64,000 nucleotides of DNA from an uncultured Sporosarcina sp. (GTDB lineage: Bacteria; Bacillota; Bacilli; Bacillales_A; Planococcaceae), in assembly GCA_947644645.1 (NCBI GenBank), contig CANSAF010000001.1:62001-126000 (forward strand), written 5' to 3'. The position numbers and the translations under genes are program-made. The notes below the pieces were generated by a model. The model did not search any database. It had not been told where the DNA came from and worked only from the letters and a program-made list of their open reading frames with translations. Shown one piece after another: positions 27,441-36,495 of the stretch (the stretch's first letter is position 1; every line of letters starts with the position of its first letter).

Positions 27441-28328
27441 ATGTCTGTGGGTAAGAAATATATTGGTGAAATTGGTTTAATCATTACGGCGCTTATTTGG
27501 GGAAGTGGATTTGTGGGGAGTGCCATGGCGCTAGAACATTATACGCCCTATCAAATTTTGACGGGGCGGTTTTTAATTGGACTGATTTTATTAAGTGTCG
27601 TATTTCATAAAAAATTGAAGTTAATGAAGAAAAGTATTGTGGTCAAAGGCGTGATTCTTGGTGCGATTTTATACATCGCATTTATACTGCAAACAGTTGG
27701 TTTACAATTTACAACGCCTTCTAAAAATGCATTTTTAACAGCTGTAAACGTAGTTATTGTCCCGTTTATTAGTTTTGTAATTTATAAAAGAAAACTAGAT
27801 GTTTTCGAATTAACAGGGGCGATTTTTGCCATTATTGGGATCGCTTTACTCAGTTTGCAATTAAGTGGTGGCATTAATATAGGGGATATGCTGACATTAC
27901 TTTGTGCTTTTGCTTTTGCATTTCATATTTTTTACACAGCACGCTTCGTTAAAAATGAAGATGCCATTTTACTTACATTAATGCAAATGGGAACCACATC
28001 CATATTAGGGCTTATTTTCATGATTGGAAAAGGAGAAACATCATTTTCCTTGGAATTATCGGCACTCACGCCGCTAATTTATTTAGGGGTATTCTCAACA
28101 ACAATCGCTTATGTATTACAGACAGTCGCGCAGAAATATGTGACGGAAACAAAAGCGGCGATTATTTTATCGACAGAAGCATTATGGGGCACGCTATTTT
28201 CCGTCATTATTTTAAGCGAATTATTAACGTTTAGAATGGCAATGGGGGCGATTCTGATTTTAGTGGCAATCTTGATTGCAGAGACAAAGCCCAAAATCCG
28301 CTCTTTGGAACGGCGTTTAGAATCATGA
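27441..28328 (+). CDS. EamA/DMT-superfamily transporter
   Basis: A 295-residue protein with about ten membrane segments in two EamA halves (ITALIWGSGFVGSAMA in the first; STTIAYVLQTVAQKYV and EALWGTLFSVIIL in the second). It is an exporter of small metabolites, substrate unknown. The start follows TAGGAGATGGGGAA. The 11-bp spacing suggests cotranscription with the NMO-like gene. Confidence 0.85.
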   Translation: MSVGKKYIGEIGLIITALIWGSGFVGSAMALEHYTPYQILTGRFLIGLILLSVVFHKKLKLMKKSIVVKGVILGAILYIAFILQTVGLQFTTPSKNAFLTAVNVVIVPFISFVIYKRKLDVFELTGAIFAIIGIALLSLQLSGGINIGDMLTLLCAFAFAFHIFYTARFVKNEDAILLTLMQMGTTSILGLIFMIGKGETSFSLELSALTPLIYLGVFSTTIAYVLQTVAQKYVTETKAAIILSTEALWGTLFSVIILSELLTFRMAMGAILILVAILIAETKPKIRSLERRLES

Positions 28329-28338
28329 AAATAAATGG

Positions 28339-28369
28339 TTGACTCTCACGGTGCGTCATACTTTATAGT
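28339..28369 (+). promoter_or_regulatory. MerR-type promoter with long spacer
   Basis: TTGACT at 28339-28344 and TATAGT at 28364-28369 are 19 bp apart. The spacer bears CTCTCACGGTGCGTCATAC. A 19-20 bp spacer is the known design of promoters that MerR proteins untwist. It lies just before the MerR-family gene, so autoregulation is likely. Confidence 0.65.
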
Positions 28370-28394
28370 TGAATTGAAAGGGAGGTTGAGCGCG

Positions 28395-29120
28395 ATGAAA
28401 GTAAAAGAAGTTGCTAAGTTAACAGGAGTGAGTGTGCGTACGCTCCATCATTATGATGAAATTGGTTTATTATTACCAGACCAGGTGACGGAAGCGGGCT
28501 ATCGACTTTATTCTGATGAGAATTTAGCGACATTGCAACAAATCTTATTCTTTCGTGAACTCGGATTCCCTTTAAAAGAAATTAAAAAATTGCTCAATCA
28601 TCCGGATTTTGATCGGCAAGAAGCTTTTGAAATGCAGTATAAAATGTTGCTTGAGAAAAGACGAAAGCTGAATGCGATGATTGAGACGATTGAAAAAACA
28701 ATTCAACAAGAAAGAGGGGCATATCAGATGACGAACGAAGAGAGATTTACTGGTTTTGATTTTACATCGAATCCATATGAGGCAGAAGCTAGAAAAAGAT
28801 GGGGCGATAAACGAGTTGATGAAGCGCGGAAAGTTGTAAAAGAAAACGGTGAGCAGCTTGGCGAAGAGATGAATCAGATTTACTTTAAATTGGCAGAAAT
28901 TCGCCATTCATCGCCATCATCGGAACGAGCGCAAGAGCTAATTGGCGAGTGGTATGAATTTTTAAACCGGATGGGACAATATTCGCCAGAAGCATTCCGT
29001 GGACTCGGGGAAATGTATGTAGCCGATGAACGTTTCACGCATAATATTGACCAATTTGGCGACGGATTGGCGAAGTTTATGTGTGAGGCGATGGGGATAT
29101 TTGCCGATCAACGAAAATAA
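28395..29120 (+). CDS. MerR-family regulator with TipAS domain (Mta/TipA-like)
   Basis: A 241-residue protein. The N-terminal winged HTH is typical MerR (TLHHYDEIGLLLPDQ, GYRLYSDENLATL, LGFPLKEIKKLL). A coiled-coil linker at about 75-115 and a C-terminal TipAS ligand-binding domain (about 120-240) follow. TipAS domains bind antibiotics or other hydrophobic ligands and activate efflux genes. The start follows GGAGGTTGAG. No efflux gene is directly adjacent except the EamA transporter upstream. Confidence 0.88.
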   Translation: MKVKEVAKLTGVSVRTLHHYDEIGLLLPDQVTEAGYRLYSDENLATLQQILFFRELGFPLKEIKKLLNHPDFDRQEAFEMQYKMLLEKRRKLNAMIETIEKTIQQERGAYQMTNEERFTGFDFTSNPYEAEARKRWGDKRVDEARKVVKENGEQLGEEMNQIYFKLAEIRHSSPSSERAQELIGEWYEFLNRMGQYSPEAFRGLGEMYVADERFTHNIDQFGDGLAKFMCEAMGIFADQRK

Positions 29121-29236
29121 ATGATTTTACGAAGCATTTGAATATAAGAGCGTCGTAGGATTGAACTTTCACTTTTTCTTTCGCAATTTCAGCCTATCCA
29201 TGCGATAATAAGAAAAAAGATGGAATGGATGACATT

Positions 29237-30430
29237 ATGGCAAAAACAATTGAAGTACAATTAAATGATCAAGCAGTCACGGAAATTAAAAAAGGATATC
29301 CTTTAATTTTAAAAGATGGCGTTTTAAATTCACAAGTTTTGGAGCAAGAGGGTAGTCTTATCAAACTTGTTGACCGCAATTGGCGGTTTGTGGCGAAAGG
29401 TTATTATGGTGTTCAAAATAAAGGAATTGGCTGGGTACTAACGAGAAAAATTGATGAAGAAATTGATTTTGAGTTTTTTAAATCAAGAATCGTGACAGCA
29501 TTGAATAGACGTGAGGCGCTTTTTAATGATCCAAATACGACTGCTTTTCGTGTGTTTAACGGAGAAGGCGACGGAATTGGTGGCTTAACGATCGATTATT
29601 ATGATGGTTATTATATGGTTAGTTGGTATAGTGAAGGGATTTATTCACTAAAACATCATATTTATAATGTACTCGAAAAGATGGTCGATTATAAAGCGAT
29701 TTATGAGAAGAAACGTTTTGATACGAAAGGTCAGTATATCGAACAAGATGATTTCGTGCGTGGTGAGCAAGGCGATTTCCCAATTATCGTAAAAGAAAAT
29801 GGGATTCAGTTTGCGGTCGATTTGAATGATGGTGCGATGACGGGCATTTTCCTAGATCAGCGTGATGTACGAAAAGCAATTCGTGATAAATATGCAGAAG
29901 GACGTACAGTTTTAAATACGTTTTCATATACAGGTGCGTTTTCAGTAGCGGCAGCACTTGGTGGTGCGACGAAAACGGTGAGTGTAGATTTAGCAAGTCG
30001 CAGTGAATCCAAGACAATTGAGCAGTTTAGCGTAAATGCGCTCGACTATGAGCAACATGAAATTCGCGTGATGGACGTCTTCGATTATTTCCGTTATGCA
30101 AAGCGTCATGAATTGAAATTTGGTCTTGTTGTACTAGATCCGCCAAGTTTTGCACGTTCTAAAAAATATACATTTAGTACGGCAAGAAACTATCCGGAAC
30201 TTGTTAAAGACGCGATTGCAGTTACGGAGAAAAAAGGAATTATTGTTGCGTCAACAAATAATGCTTCGTTCGGTATGAAGAAGTTTAAATCATTTATCGA
30301 TAAAGCGTTTAAAGAGTCCAATACGAAATATAAAGTGTTAGAGGAATCTTCTTTACCGAGAGACTTCCGCACGAATCGCGATTTCCCAGAATTTAATTAT
30401 TTAAAAGTGGTTATTTTACAAAAGCTATAA
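29237..30430 (+). CDS. Class I SAM-dependent rRNA methyltransferase (RlmI/YwbD-like)
   Basis: A 397-residue protein with an N-terminal PUA-like domain (about 1-75), an RlmI middle domain and a Rossmann methyltransferase domain. Motifs are TGIFLDQRDVR, NTFSYTGAFSVAAALGGA (SAM site) and VVLDPPSFARSK. The family makes 5-methylcytosine in 23S rRNA in E. coli (RlmI); the exact site here is inferred. The ATG at 29237 gives the normal MAK- start; an in-frame ATG at 29225 is possible. Confidence 0.85.
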   Translation: MAKTIEVQLNDQAVTEIKKGYPLILKDGVLNSQVLEQEGSLIKLVDRNWRFVAKGYYGVQNKGIGWVLTRKIDEEIDFEFFKSRIVTALNRREALFNDPNTTAFRVFNGEGDGIGGLTIDYYDGYYMVSWYSEGIYSLKHHIYNVLEKMVDYKAIYEKKRFDTKGQYIEQDDFVRGEQGDFPIIVKENGIQFAVDLNDGAMTGIFLDQRDVRKAIRDKYAEGRTVLNTFSYTGAFSVAAALGGATKTVSVDLASRSESKTIEQFSVNALDYEQHEIRVMDVFDYFRYAKRHELKFGLVVLDPPSFARSKKYTFSTARNYPELVKDAIAVTEKKGIIVASTNNASFGMKKFKSFIDKAFKESNTKYKVLEESSLPRDFRTNRDFPEFNYLKVVILQKL

Positions 30431-30433
30431 AGT

Positions 30434-30483
30434 AGTTGTTCGGAAGGTTTAAAACAAAACCTTCCGAACGACTCTTTTTTATT
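30434..30483 (+). terminator. Terminator of the RlmI-like gene
   Basis: AGTTGTTCGGAAGGTTT pairs with AAACCTTCCGAACGACT and is followed by CTTTTTTATTTTT. It belongs to the recurrent terminator family. Confidence 0.9.
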
Positions 30484-30566
30484 TTTACGAGAAAAAATGA
30501 AAATCTACGTGTAAAGTCATTTGAACAGGGAATTACAAGGAATAAGACAAAGTGGAGGTGTGTTCG

Positions 30567-31352
30567 ATGAAGCGCAAATTATTGATGATTTTACTGGTTG
30601 GTGGATTGGCGGCTTGTGCGAATGTGAATGATGAAATGGAAGAACCACCAACGCCTGATGAGCGTCCACCGGAAGAGTTGCCTGAAGACGAGGAGACTGA
30701 TAAGGAAGAAGTGCCTGAAGAAAAATCAGTGCAAGCGGTATTGGAAGAAACGAAAGATGAAGTGAAAACAGATTTCGAAGTTATCTTACCAACTGCGATT
30801 ACAGTGGCTGATGAAAAATATTTAACGTCAACTGTTGATACAGATGCCTTATATTATGAAGTGGCTTATTTTGAAACAGGCCTAGTGACAGAAATCAATG
30901 ATGCTGTATTGATGCAAAAAGAACCGTTGATGCTTGTGAAAGGAACAAAGTATGATTCGATTGAAGAAGCAAATGAACAAGTCGGATATCAACCGATCCA
31001 GTCGGGAATGCCAGAAGTGGATTTAGGGGATGATATTACAGGTTATCAAGATGCTGGGGCAGGCAGTTCTTTTATTACATGGCATGAAGGACGCTGGTCA
31101 TTTATGACACGTGCTAGAAACGATGAAACAGGCGTTGAAGCAGGAAAGGAACTGGCAAGGGAAATTGTTGATAAGTTATCCAAACAAGTCCTGCCGCCGC
31201 CAAATGAAAATGGTGCAGGGCTGTTTAACGCCAGTGATGGCAATGCGGTAGAAACCAATCGACTAGCGTGGCAAGATGGACATATTGTTTATGAAGTGTA
31301 TATGGCGGATGCAGTTCGACTCATTGATGTTGTGACGAATGATTTGGAGTGA
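30567..31352 (+). CDS. Predicted lipoprotein of unknown function
   Basis: A 261-residue protein with signal peptide and lipobox GGLAAC (Cys at about residue 16). A low-complexity acidic, proline-rich linker follows (about 20-60). The folded part is about 70-260 and has the Trp-rich FITWHEGRWSFMTRA and GNAVETNRLAWQDGHIVYEV. It is tethered outside the cytoplasmic membrane. I do not recognise the family. The start follows GGAGGTGTG. Confidence 0.75.
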   Translation: MKRKLLMILLVGGLAACANVNDEMEEPPTPDERPPEELPEDEETDKEEVPEEKSVQAVLEETKDEVKTDFEVILPTAITVADEKYLTSTVDTDALYYEVAYFETGLVTEINDAVLMQKEPLMLVKGTKYDSIEEANEQVGYQPIQSGMPEVDLGDDITGYQDAGAGSSFITWHEGRWSFMTRARNDETGVEAGKELAREIVDKLSKQVLPPPNENGAGLFNASDGNAVETNRLAWQDGHIVYEVYMADAVRLIDVVTNDLE

Positions 31353-31391
31353 AACACCGAGGTATTGGTTAATGGAATATGTATAATTGTA

Positions 31392-31432
31392 AGGGGCTGT
31401 TCAATAGCAAAGTTATTGGACAGCCTCCTACT
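31392..31432. terminator. Hairpin between converging genes
   Basis: GGGGCTGTTCAATA pairs with TATTGGACAGCCTCC-type bases across CAAAGT. It is a member of the GGCTGTTC family with no clean T tract on either side, probably ending both the lipoprotein gene and lysE-family gene. Confidence 0.65.
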
Positions 31433-32011
31433 TTATACTAAAATCGTAATCGCGCTATAAACAAGCAGTAATGCCATGATCACATTAAACTGAAGTTCGT
31501 AGCGAGTAATCACTTTTTTGAATAAAGAGCCAAATAAACTCCAACTCATCGAGCTTAATAGACCGATAAATGCGAGCAATATTGAAAAAAGAAAGAGCGC
31601 TGTATAGGTTGAATAATAAGGTAAAACAAATGTACCAATTGCAGTCACAGCATATAAAATTCCTTTAGGATTGACAAATTGAAGCAAAGTCCCAGCGATA
31701 AAACCATTATATTTACCACCGCTAGCATCTTCTTTGATACCGGTGCTTTTCACGATGATAAAAGCTAAATATAAAAGATAAGCGGCACCAATTATTGCCA
31801 TGAACGTTTCGATTTTAGGGATGAAATTATGAAGCAATACATTAAAAAAACTACTTAATAATAACAAAATAAAGAAACCGACGGAGACGCCAAAACAGAA
31901 ACGAATCGTTCTTTTAAAGCCATATGTATTGGCAAAAACTAAAGCCATAATATTATTTGGTCCAGGCGTAAAGCTGGAAACAAAGGCGTAAATTAATAGT
32001 GAAGTAAACAT
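31433..32011 (-). CDS. LysE-family amino-acid exporter
   Basis: A 192-residue membrane protein with about six segments and the family N-terminal motif SSFTPGPNNIMALVFANTYG. A conserved FVNPKGILYAV motif lies mid-protein. LysE/RhtB proteins export amino acids. The gene stands alone on the minus strand, 70 bp from ytxJ. Confidence 0.88.
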   Translation of the reverse strand: MFTSLLIYAFVSSFTPGPNNIMALVFANTYGFKRTIRFCFGVSVGFFILLLLSSFFNVLLHNFIPKIETFMAIIGAAYLLYLAFIIVKSTGIKEDASGGKYNGFIAGTLLQFVNPKGILYAVTAIGTFVLPYYSTYTALFLFSILLAFIGLLSSMSWSLFGSLFKKVITRYELQFNVIMALLLVYSAITILV

Positions 32012-32081
32012 CTAAAACCCTCATTTTACTCCTTATTGTACAGAATTGTCTGGAAAAGTAAATACGTGAAGGTAATAAAAA

Positions 32082-32408
32082 TTAACCATATAATTGTACG
32101 GCCTCATCAACGAGTTTCCTTTTGATATGGTAATGTGTTGCTTGCCAAACAGCTTTTTTATTTTTGATGATGAGCAGTTGTGGTGATTCGTGTTTTACGT
32201 CTAAATCACTTTCAATTAGATTAGAAACTGTTCTTTCTGTTTGGACAATCACAGTATAAATTGGCAAATTGGTTTTGAGCTTGCGTAACTCCTTATTTGC
32301 AGTAATGCTACTAAAGCAAGTCATACTATATTTGAATAACAGAAAGGGCTGTTTGCTAGATTGCGCCAATAAATGATGCCAAGCTTCGATTGTATTGATT
32401 CTGATCAA
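32082..32408 (-). CDS. ytxJ: Bacillithiol-system redox-active protein YtxJ
   Basis: A 108-residue thioredoxin-fold monothiol protein, the same length as B. subtilis YtxJ. The active site reads FKYSMTCFSS where the family usually has KHSxxCPIS, so Pro-Ile is replaced while the single Cys stays. It is thought to act in de-bacillithiolation. I chose the TTG at 32408, 8 bases after GGAGGG; the longer GTG reading frame includes that ribosome site inside the gene. Confidence 0.8.
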   Translation of the reverse strand: MIRINTIEAWHHLLAQSSKQPFLLFKYSMTCFSSITANKELRKLKTNLPIYTVIVQTERTVSNLIESDLDVKHESPQLLIIKNKKAVWQATHYHIKRKLVDEAVQLYG

Positions 32409-32537
32409 ACCGTTTTCCCTCCAATTCACTGATTGCTCTAATTTTATACGCTTGGGGGTATGAAAACATCTTTTTTGCTTTTAAAAGAAACGAACACTCA
32501 AAAAGGAAACAAAACTCCAAAGTGCACGCATACAAAA

Positions 32538-32586
32538 AAGAGAGGCGTTTAGAAAGTCCGCTCCCAGGACTTTCTAAACAGCCTCA
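32538..32586 (-). terminator. Terminator overlapping the end of the YitT-family gene
   Basis: On the minus strand GAGGCTGTTTAGAAAGTCC pairs with GGACTTTCTAAACGCCTC and is followed by TCTTTTTTG. The hairpin includes the stop codon of the gene. Confidence 0.85.
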
Positions 32587-33425
32587 TCTTTTCTAAACAA
32601 CCCAAAAATCCCTACAGTTTGCACGACGTTTGTAAAAGCTTTCGGATCCACGTCGGCAATAATTTTTTCTAAATCATATAATTCATAACGTGTAACGACA
32701 AGATAAAGCATATTGCTATCGGCTTTTGTATAAGCGCCTTTGGCAGGTAAAATTGTAATACCGCGAATCATTTTATCATGAATAGCTTTTTGTAACTCTT
32801 CTGCTCGCGTTGTAATAATCATTGCAGTTACTTTCTCGTGACGTGTATGAATCGTATCGATGACAGTCGTTGTGACATATAAAGCAACAAGTGTGTACAA
32901 TGCGTTTTCTGGTTCGTATAAAAAGCCAGCTAGCACAATAATGACCGCGTTTAAGGAAAGGAAGTAAATACCAATCGGTTTATCTTGTAAACGGGAAAGA
33001 AATAATGCCACAATATCCATTCCACCTGTAGAAGCTCCCCATTTTAAAGAAAGTCCAACTGCAACCCCACCAATGACACCACCAGCAACCGCATTTAAAA
33101 TAATGTCATCTGATAAAGAAATGATCGGCAAAACTTCTAGGAAGAATGTTGCGAAAATAACGGAAAGAATGCTATAAATGGTAAAACCTTTTCCAACTTT
33201 GAGCCATCCCAAAATAAAAACGGGAATATTTAGCAATAGCAGTAGAACTCCAGTGCTTACTTGAAATCCAAGAAAATCAGCAAAAGCACTAGAAGCAAGT
33301 TGCGCGGCACCTGTAAATCCACTCGCATAAACATTCGCGTTAATTAAAAAGAAATTTAATGAAATTGCGAGTAGTAATGAACTAAAAATAACGACAATAA
33401 TTCGTTTTGCTTCTAATAAAAACAT
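32574..33425 (-). CDS. YitT family membrane protein (DUF161/DUF2179)
   Basis: A 283-residue protein with about five or six membrane segments in residues 1-170. A cytosolic DUF2179 domain follows at about 195-280 (HEKVTAMIITTRAEELQKAI, MLYLVVTRYELYDLEKII). The function is unknown; several paralogues exist in Bacillus. The start follows AAAAGGAGC. It is divergent from the purC-like gene. Confidence 0.87.
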   Translation of the reverse strand: MFLLEAKRIIVVIFSSLLLAISLNFFLINANVYASGFTGAAQLASSAFADFLGFQVSTGVLLLLLNIPVFILGWLKVGKGFTIYSILSVIFATFFLEVLPIISLSDDIILNAVAGGVIGGVAVGLSLKWGASTGGMDIVALFLSRLQDKPIGIYFLSLNAVIIVLAGFLYEPENALYTLVALYVTTTVIDTIHTRHEKVTAMIITTRAEELQKAIHDKMIRGITILPAKGAYTKADSNMLYLVVTRYELYDLEKIIADVDPKAFTNVVQTVGIFGLFRKDEAV

Positions 33426-33557
33426 CGTAAGCTCCTTTTAACGGTAATGAAAATCTTTCTTAGTTGCTTAATTATGCCACAAAGCATGTGGGAATTCAAA
33501 AGCTAACATTTGCCGTATAGCATATACAGAAAGGCGAATGATAAGAGAGAATTTCAA

Positions 33558-33586
33558 TTGAATGTACGTCTTTTTAATGTTATGAT
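33558..33586 (+). promoter_or_regulatory. Promoter of the purC-like gene
   Basis: TTGAAT at 33558-33563 and TATGAT at 33581-33586 with a 17-bp spacer, 38 bp before the start codon. Confidence 0.7.
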
Positions 33587-33624
33587 TTATTTAAATAAGC
33601 GCTAATATAGAAAGGAAAATTCTC

Positions 33625-34305
33625 ATGAAACTAATTTATCAAGGTAAAACGAAAGACGTATATGAAGCAGCAGAAAACTGTGTATTACTGAAATTTAAAG
33701 ATGATGTAACAGGTGCAGATGGTGTTTTTGATCCTGGTGCCAATACAGTGGGTTTAACAATTGAAGGTGCAGGACAATCTGGTTTGCGTATGACGACTTA
33801 TTTCTTTGAGAAATTAGCAGAGAAGGGGATTCCAACGCATTTTGTAGAAGCGAATATTGAAGAAGCGACAATGCTTGTAAAATCGGCTACGATGTTTGGC
33901 TCGGGTTTAGAAGTGATTTGTCGTTATAGAGCCGTAGGAAGCTTCTTGAAACGTTACGGTGCATATTGTGAAGAAGGTCAGGGGCTAGACGCATTTGTAG
34001 AAGTGACTTTGAAAGATGACGAGCGCAATGATCCACCGATTAATCAAGACGGACTTGCTCAGCTAAATATTTTAACTGCGGATGAATATGAAACGCTTGC
34101 GGCATTGACGAAAGAAATTTCGGGTGTTGTTAAAGAAGAGCTTGCTTTAAAAGGCTTAGAATTATATGATATTAAACTTGAATTTGGCCGAGATGCAGAA
34201 GGTAAGATCATGTTAATTGATGAAATTTCTGGTGGGAATATGCGTGCTTTTCAAAACGGCAAAGCTGTTGAACCACTTGAGCTAGAGAAAATTTTATTAC
34301 AATAA
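33625..34305 (+). CDS. PurC-family (SAICAR synthetase-like) protein, stand-alone
   Basis: A 226-residue protein with the PurC fold: LIYQGKTKDVYEA near the start, GIPTHFVE, EVICRYRAVGSFLKRYG, the signature LYDIKLEFGRD and LIDEISGGNMRAF. PurC joins aspartate to CAIR in purine synthesis. It is divergent from classic PurC: DDVTGADGVFDPGANTVGLT replaces the ATAxNGxK region. It is not in a pur operon. It could be a second SAICAR synthetase or a related ligase. It has its own promoter and terminator. Confidence 0.75.
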   Translation: MKLIYQGKTKDVYEAAENCVLLKFKDDVTGADGVFDPGANTVGLTIEGAGQSGLRMTTYFFEKLAEKGIPTHFVEANIEEATMLVKSATMFGSGLEVICRYRAVGSFLKRYGAYCEEGQGLDAFVEVTLKDDERNDPPINQDGLAQLNILTADEYETLAALTKEISGVVKEELALKGLELYDIKLEFGRDAEGKIMLIDEISGGNMRAFQNGKAVEPLELEKILLQ

Positions 34306-34309
34306 AGTG

Positions 34310-34362
34310 AGAGGTTGTTCGGAAAGTTGAAGTGCGTAACTTTCTGAACAGCCTCTTCTTAT
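34310..34362. terminator. Terminator between the purC-like and CAP genes
   Basis: GAGGTTGTTCGGAAAGTT pairs with AACTTTCTGAACAGCCTC, followed by TTCTTATTTT. The genes converge and the hairpin reaches the last codons of the CAP gene. Confidence 0.82.
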
Positions 34363-35486
34363 TTTAAAAGGAAGTTTTCTGTATAATATGGTTGTGATTC
34401 TTCATTGAATGATACACCCACGCCTAAATGGCTATACGTATCTTGTAAAATATTTTCCCGATGACCTTTTGAGTTCATGAGTCCTTCATGTGCAAAAATC
34501 GCACTGGATTGACCGTAAGCAAGGTTTTCGCCTGCTGCACGAAAGGCAATGCCATCGTTTTTCATACGATCGAATGGAGATTGTCCTTGTAAATTTTCAT
34601 GGCTAAAATAATTATACTTGGCCATATCGATACTATGATTACGCGCTGTAACTGATGTATGGTCGTCCCATTGTAAGGCAGAAAATCCATGTCTCACGCG
34701 AGAAGCATTCGTTAAGTCGAATAATTGTCTTTCAAATCCATCTCTTAATAAATCATTTCCCACCGCATAAATTCTATCTCTTTTTTGCTCCAATGTTTTG
34801 GCAATCAGTTGAACCGCGGTAACTGTATTGTCTTTGTGGATATCGTAGAAAACATATACATATAAATCGCCGACCTCGAATAAATCAAATTCTTCACTAT
34901 TTTGGAGTTTGTAAATATGATTACCTTTTCTAAGTTCAGTAAGCGGTGTACCGTATTGTTCTCTTACAAAGTTCTTGTCACTTCCATAACGCATGCCAGA
35001 TTCAGAAGAAATTAGATCATCATTCGTGTAAATGGCATTGATATTTCGCTTGTCATCATAAGAAATCATCATGAAATTATGGTAATCTTGATGATATGTT
35101 GACCATCTCGTTTGATATTCATTCATCGAAACTTGGTTTGGCTCGCCGAGTAATTGGATGACTTGTTCTTCAGTCATACCGATTTCAATATTATAAATAG
35201 AAATTTGACTAACTTCAGGTGCTTTGAGCTCAGGTTTTTCGATGTTGGCAATAGGTTCTTCATCTGAATGTTCGTTTGACAATAAAAAATGAACGGCACG
35301 GTCAATTTTGTCACTTACATAAAGAACTGTTTTTTCAAATGGTTCACTTGTAATCACTTTATCCACTGCGTCATCCACAGGCTCTAAAAATGAAAGATCG
35401 ATATATTCGGAAACGGGTTTTTCCCAGTATGGTTTTGCTGAATAAATTGCAAGTAAGAGCAGTAAAAATAAAAAAAGTCTTTTCAA
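34359..35486 (-). CDS. CAP-domain protein with CAP-associated N-terminal domain (YlbC-like)
   Basis: A 375-residue exported or anchored protein. A hydrophobic N-terminus (residues 2-18) is followed by a linker and a CAP_assoc_N domain (about 95-235, IGMTEEQVIQLLGEPNQVS). A CAP/SCP domain follows at about 250-370 (LTNASRVRHGFSALQWDD, YFSHENLQGQSPFDRM, AGENLAYG, HRENIL). The length is close to B. subtilis YlbC. The biochemical role is unknown. The TTG start follows AAGGAGGG. Confidence 0.85.
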   Translation of the reverse strand: MKRLFLFLLLLLAIYSAKPYWEKPVSEYIDLSFLEPVDDAVDKVITSEPFEKTVLYVSDKIDRAVHFLLSNEHSDEEPIANIEKPELKAPEVSQISIYNIEIGMTEEQVIQLLGEPNQVSMNEYQTRWSTYHQDYHNFMMISYDDKRNINAIYTNDDLISSESGMRYGSDKNFVREQYGTPLTELRKGNHIYKLQNSEEFDLFEVGDLYVYVFYDIHKDNTVTAVQLIAKTLEQKRDRIYAVGNDLLRDGFERQLFDLTNASRVRHGFSALQWDDHTSVTARNHSIDMAKYNYFSHENLQGQSPFDRMKNDGIAFRAAGENLAYGQSSAIFAHEGLMNSKGHRENILQDTYSHLGVGVSFNEESQPYYTENFLLK

Positions 35487-35605
35487 AATCGTCCCTCCTT
35501 CTTTTCATTGTAACCTGTAAAAGAGGTTCAAATACAGTAGAAACTTTCTCAAAAGGTATACGAAAAGGTATAATAGAAAAATAAGCATAGAACGGAGTAT
35601 AGAAA

Positions 35606-36481
35606 ATGGCAATTTCCAAGAAAATGATCAATGCCAATGCGTTAGCTGAACAAATAAATGTGTTTCGCTGTCCTATTTGTTCGTCGACCATGGTATTAAA
35701 AGAATATGCACAAATGGTTTGTGAAAAGAATCATTCCTTCGATTTATCGAAACAAGGTTATGTGAATTTAGCACCTCAAGCACATGCGACAAAATATGAT
35801 CGTGCGCTTTTTGAAGCAAGGAAAACAATTATGACGAGTGGTTTTTTTGAACCCGTTTTGAAACGTTTAATTGAATTCATTGAAACGAATACAAATGCAC
35901 TACCAACCCTTAGGTTGCTTGACGCAGGGAGTGGAGAAGGTTCTCATCTGTCGTATATAACCACCAATTTGAAAGGGAAAGTAGGTGGCGTAGGCATTGA
36001 CCTTGCGAAAGAAGGTATCCTAGCCGCTGCGAAAGATTATCCAGGAAATAGCTGGATTGTTGCAGACTTAGCCAATTGCCCATTTCAATCGCAAAGCTTC
36101 GATGTTTTATTGAATATTTTATCCCCTGCAAATTATAAAGAATTTACGAGGCTGTTGAAAGAAGACGGTTTCCTGATTAAGATTGTTCCTGAAAATGACT
36201 ATTTAAAACAGTTGCGCATGATCTTTTATGAAGATGTGGAGAAAGAAAAAGAAGGAAATCCTGTAGACAGTGTTTCAACCCATTTTAAGCATGTGAAAAC
36301 AGAGAGAATTACGTATGATTTTCCGTTGGATACCCAATTATTAGAGAATTTAATTCGCATGACACCGCTCACTTGGGGAGCGAGTACGGAGAAAATTGAG
36401 CAAGCATTAGCTTCTAAAATTCCTTTTGTTACGATTGACTTTACAATGATTATCGCAACAAATGAAAACAGTTTCGCCTAG
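35606..36481 (+). CDS. RlmA-type 23S rRNA (guanine-N1) methyltransferase
   Basis: A 291-residue protein with an N-terminal zinc site FRCPIC...MVCEKNH (Cys21, Cys24, Cys40, His44). A SAM domain follows (RLLDAGSGEGSHLSYI, VGGVGIDLAKE). The family modifies G745 or G748 of 23S rRNA and includes the tylosin-resistance enzyme TlrB; which site applies here is unknown. It is the first of five closely packed genes up to 37910. Confidence 0.87.
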   Translation: MAISKKMINANALAEQINVFRCPICSSTMVLKEYAQMVCEKNHSFDLSKQGYVNLAPQAHATKYDRALFEARKTIMTSGFFEPVLKRLIEFIETNTNALPTLRLLDAGSGEGSHLSYITTNLKGKVGGVGIDLAKEGILAAAKDYPGNSWIVADLANCPFQSQSFDVLLNILSPANYKEFTRLLKEDGFLIKIVPENDYLKQLRMIFYEDVEKEKEGNPVDSVSTHFKHVKTERITYDFPLDTQLLENLIRMTPLTWGASTEKIEQALASKIPFVTIDFTMIIATNENSFA

Positions 36482-36495
36482 AAAGGAGCCTGAAG

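Noticed and set aside
35371-35691. A 106-codon minus-strand frame across the CAP/RlmA divergence
   Set aside because: It covers the starts of two well-supported genes and lacks a ribosome site.
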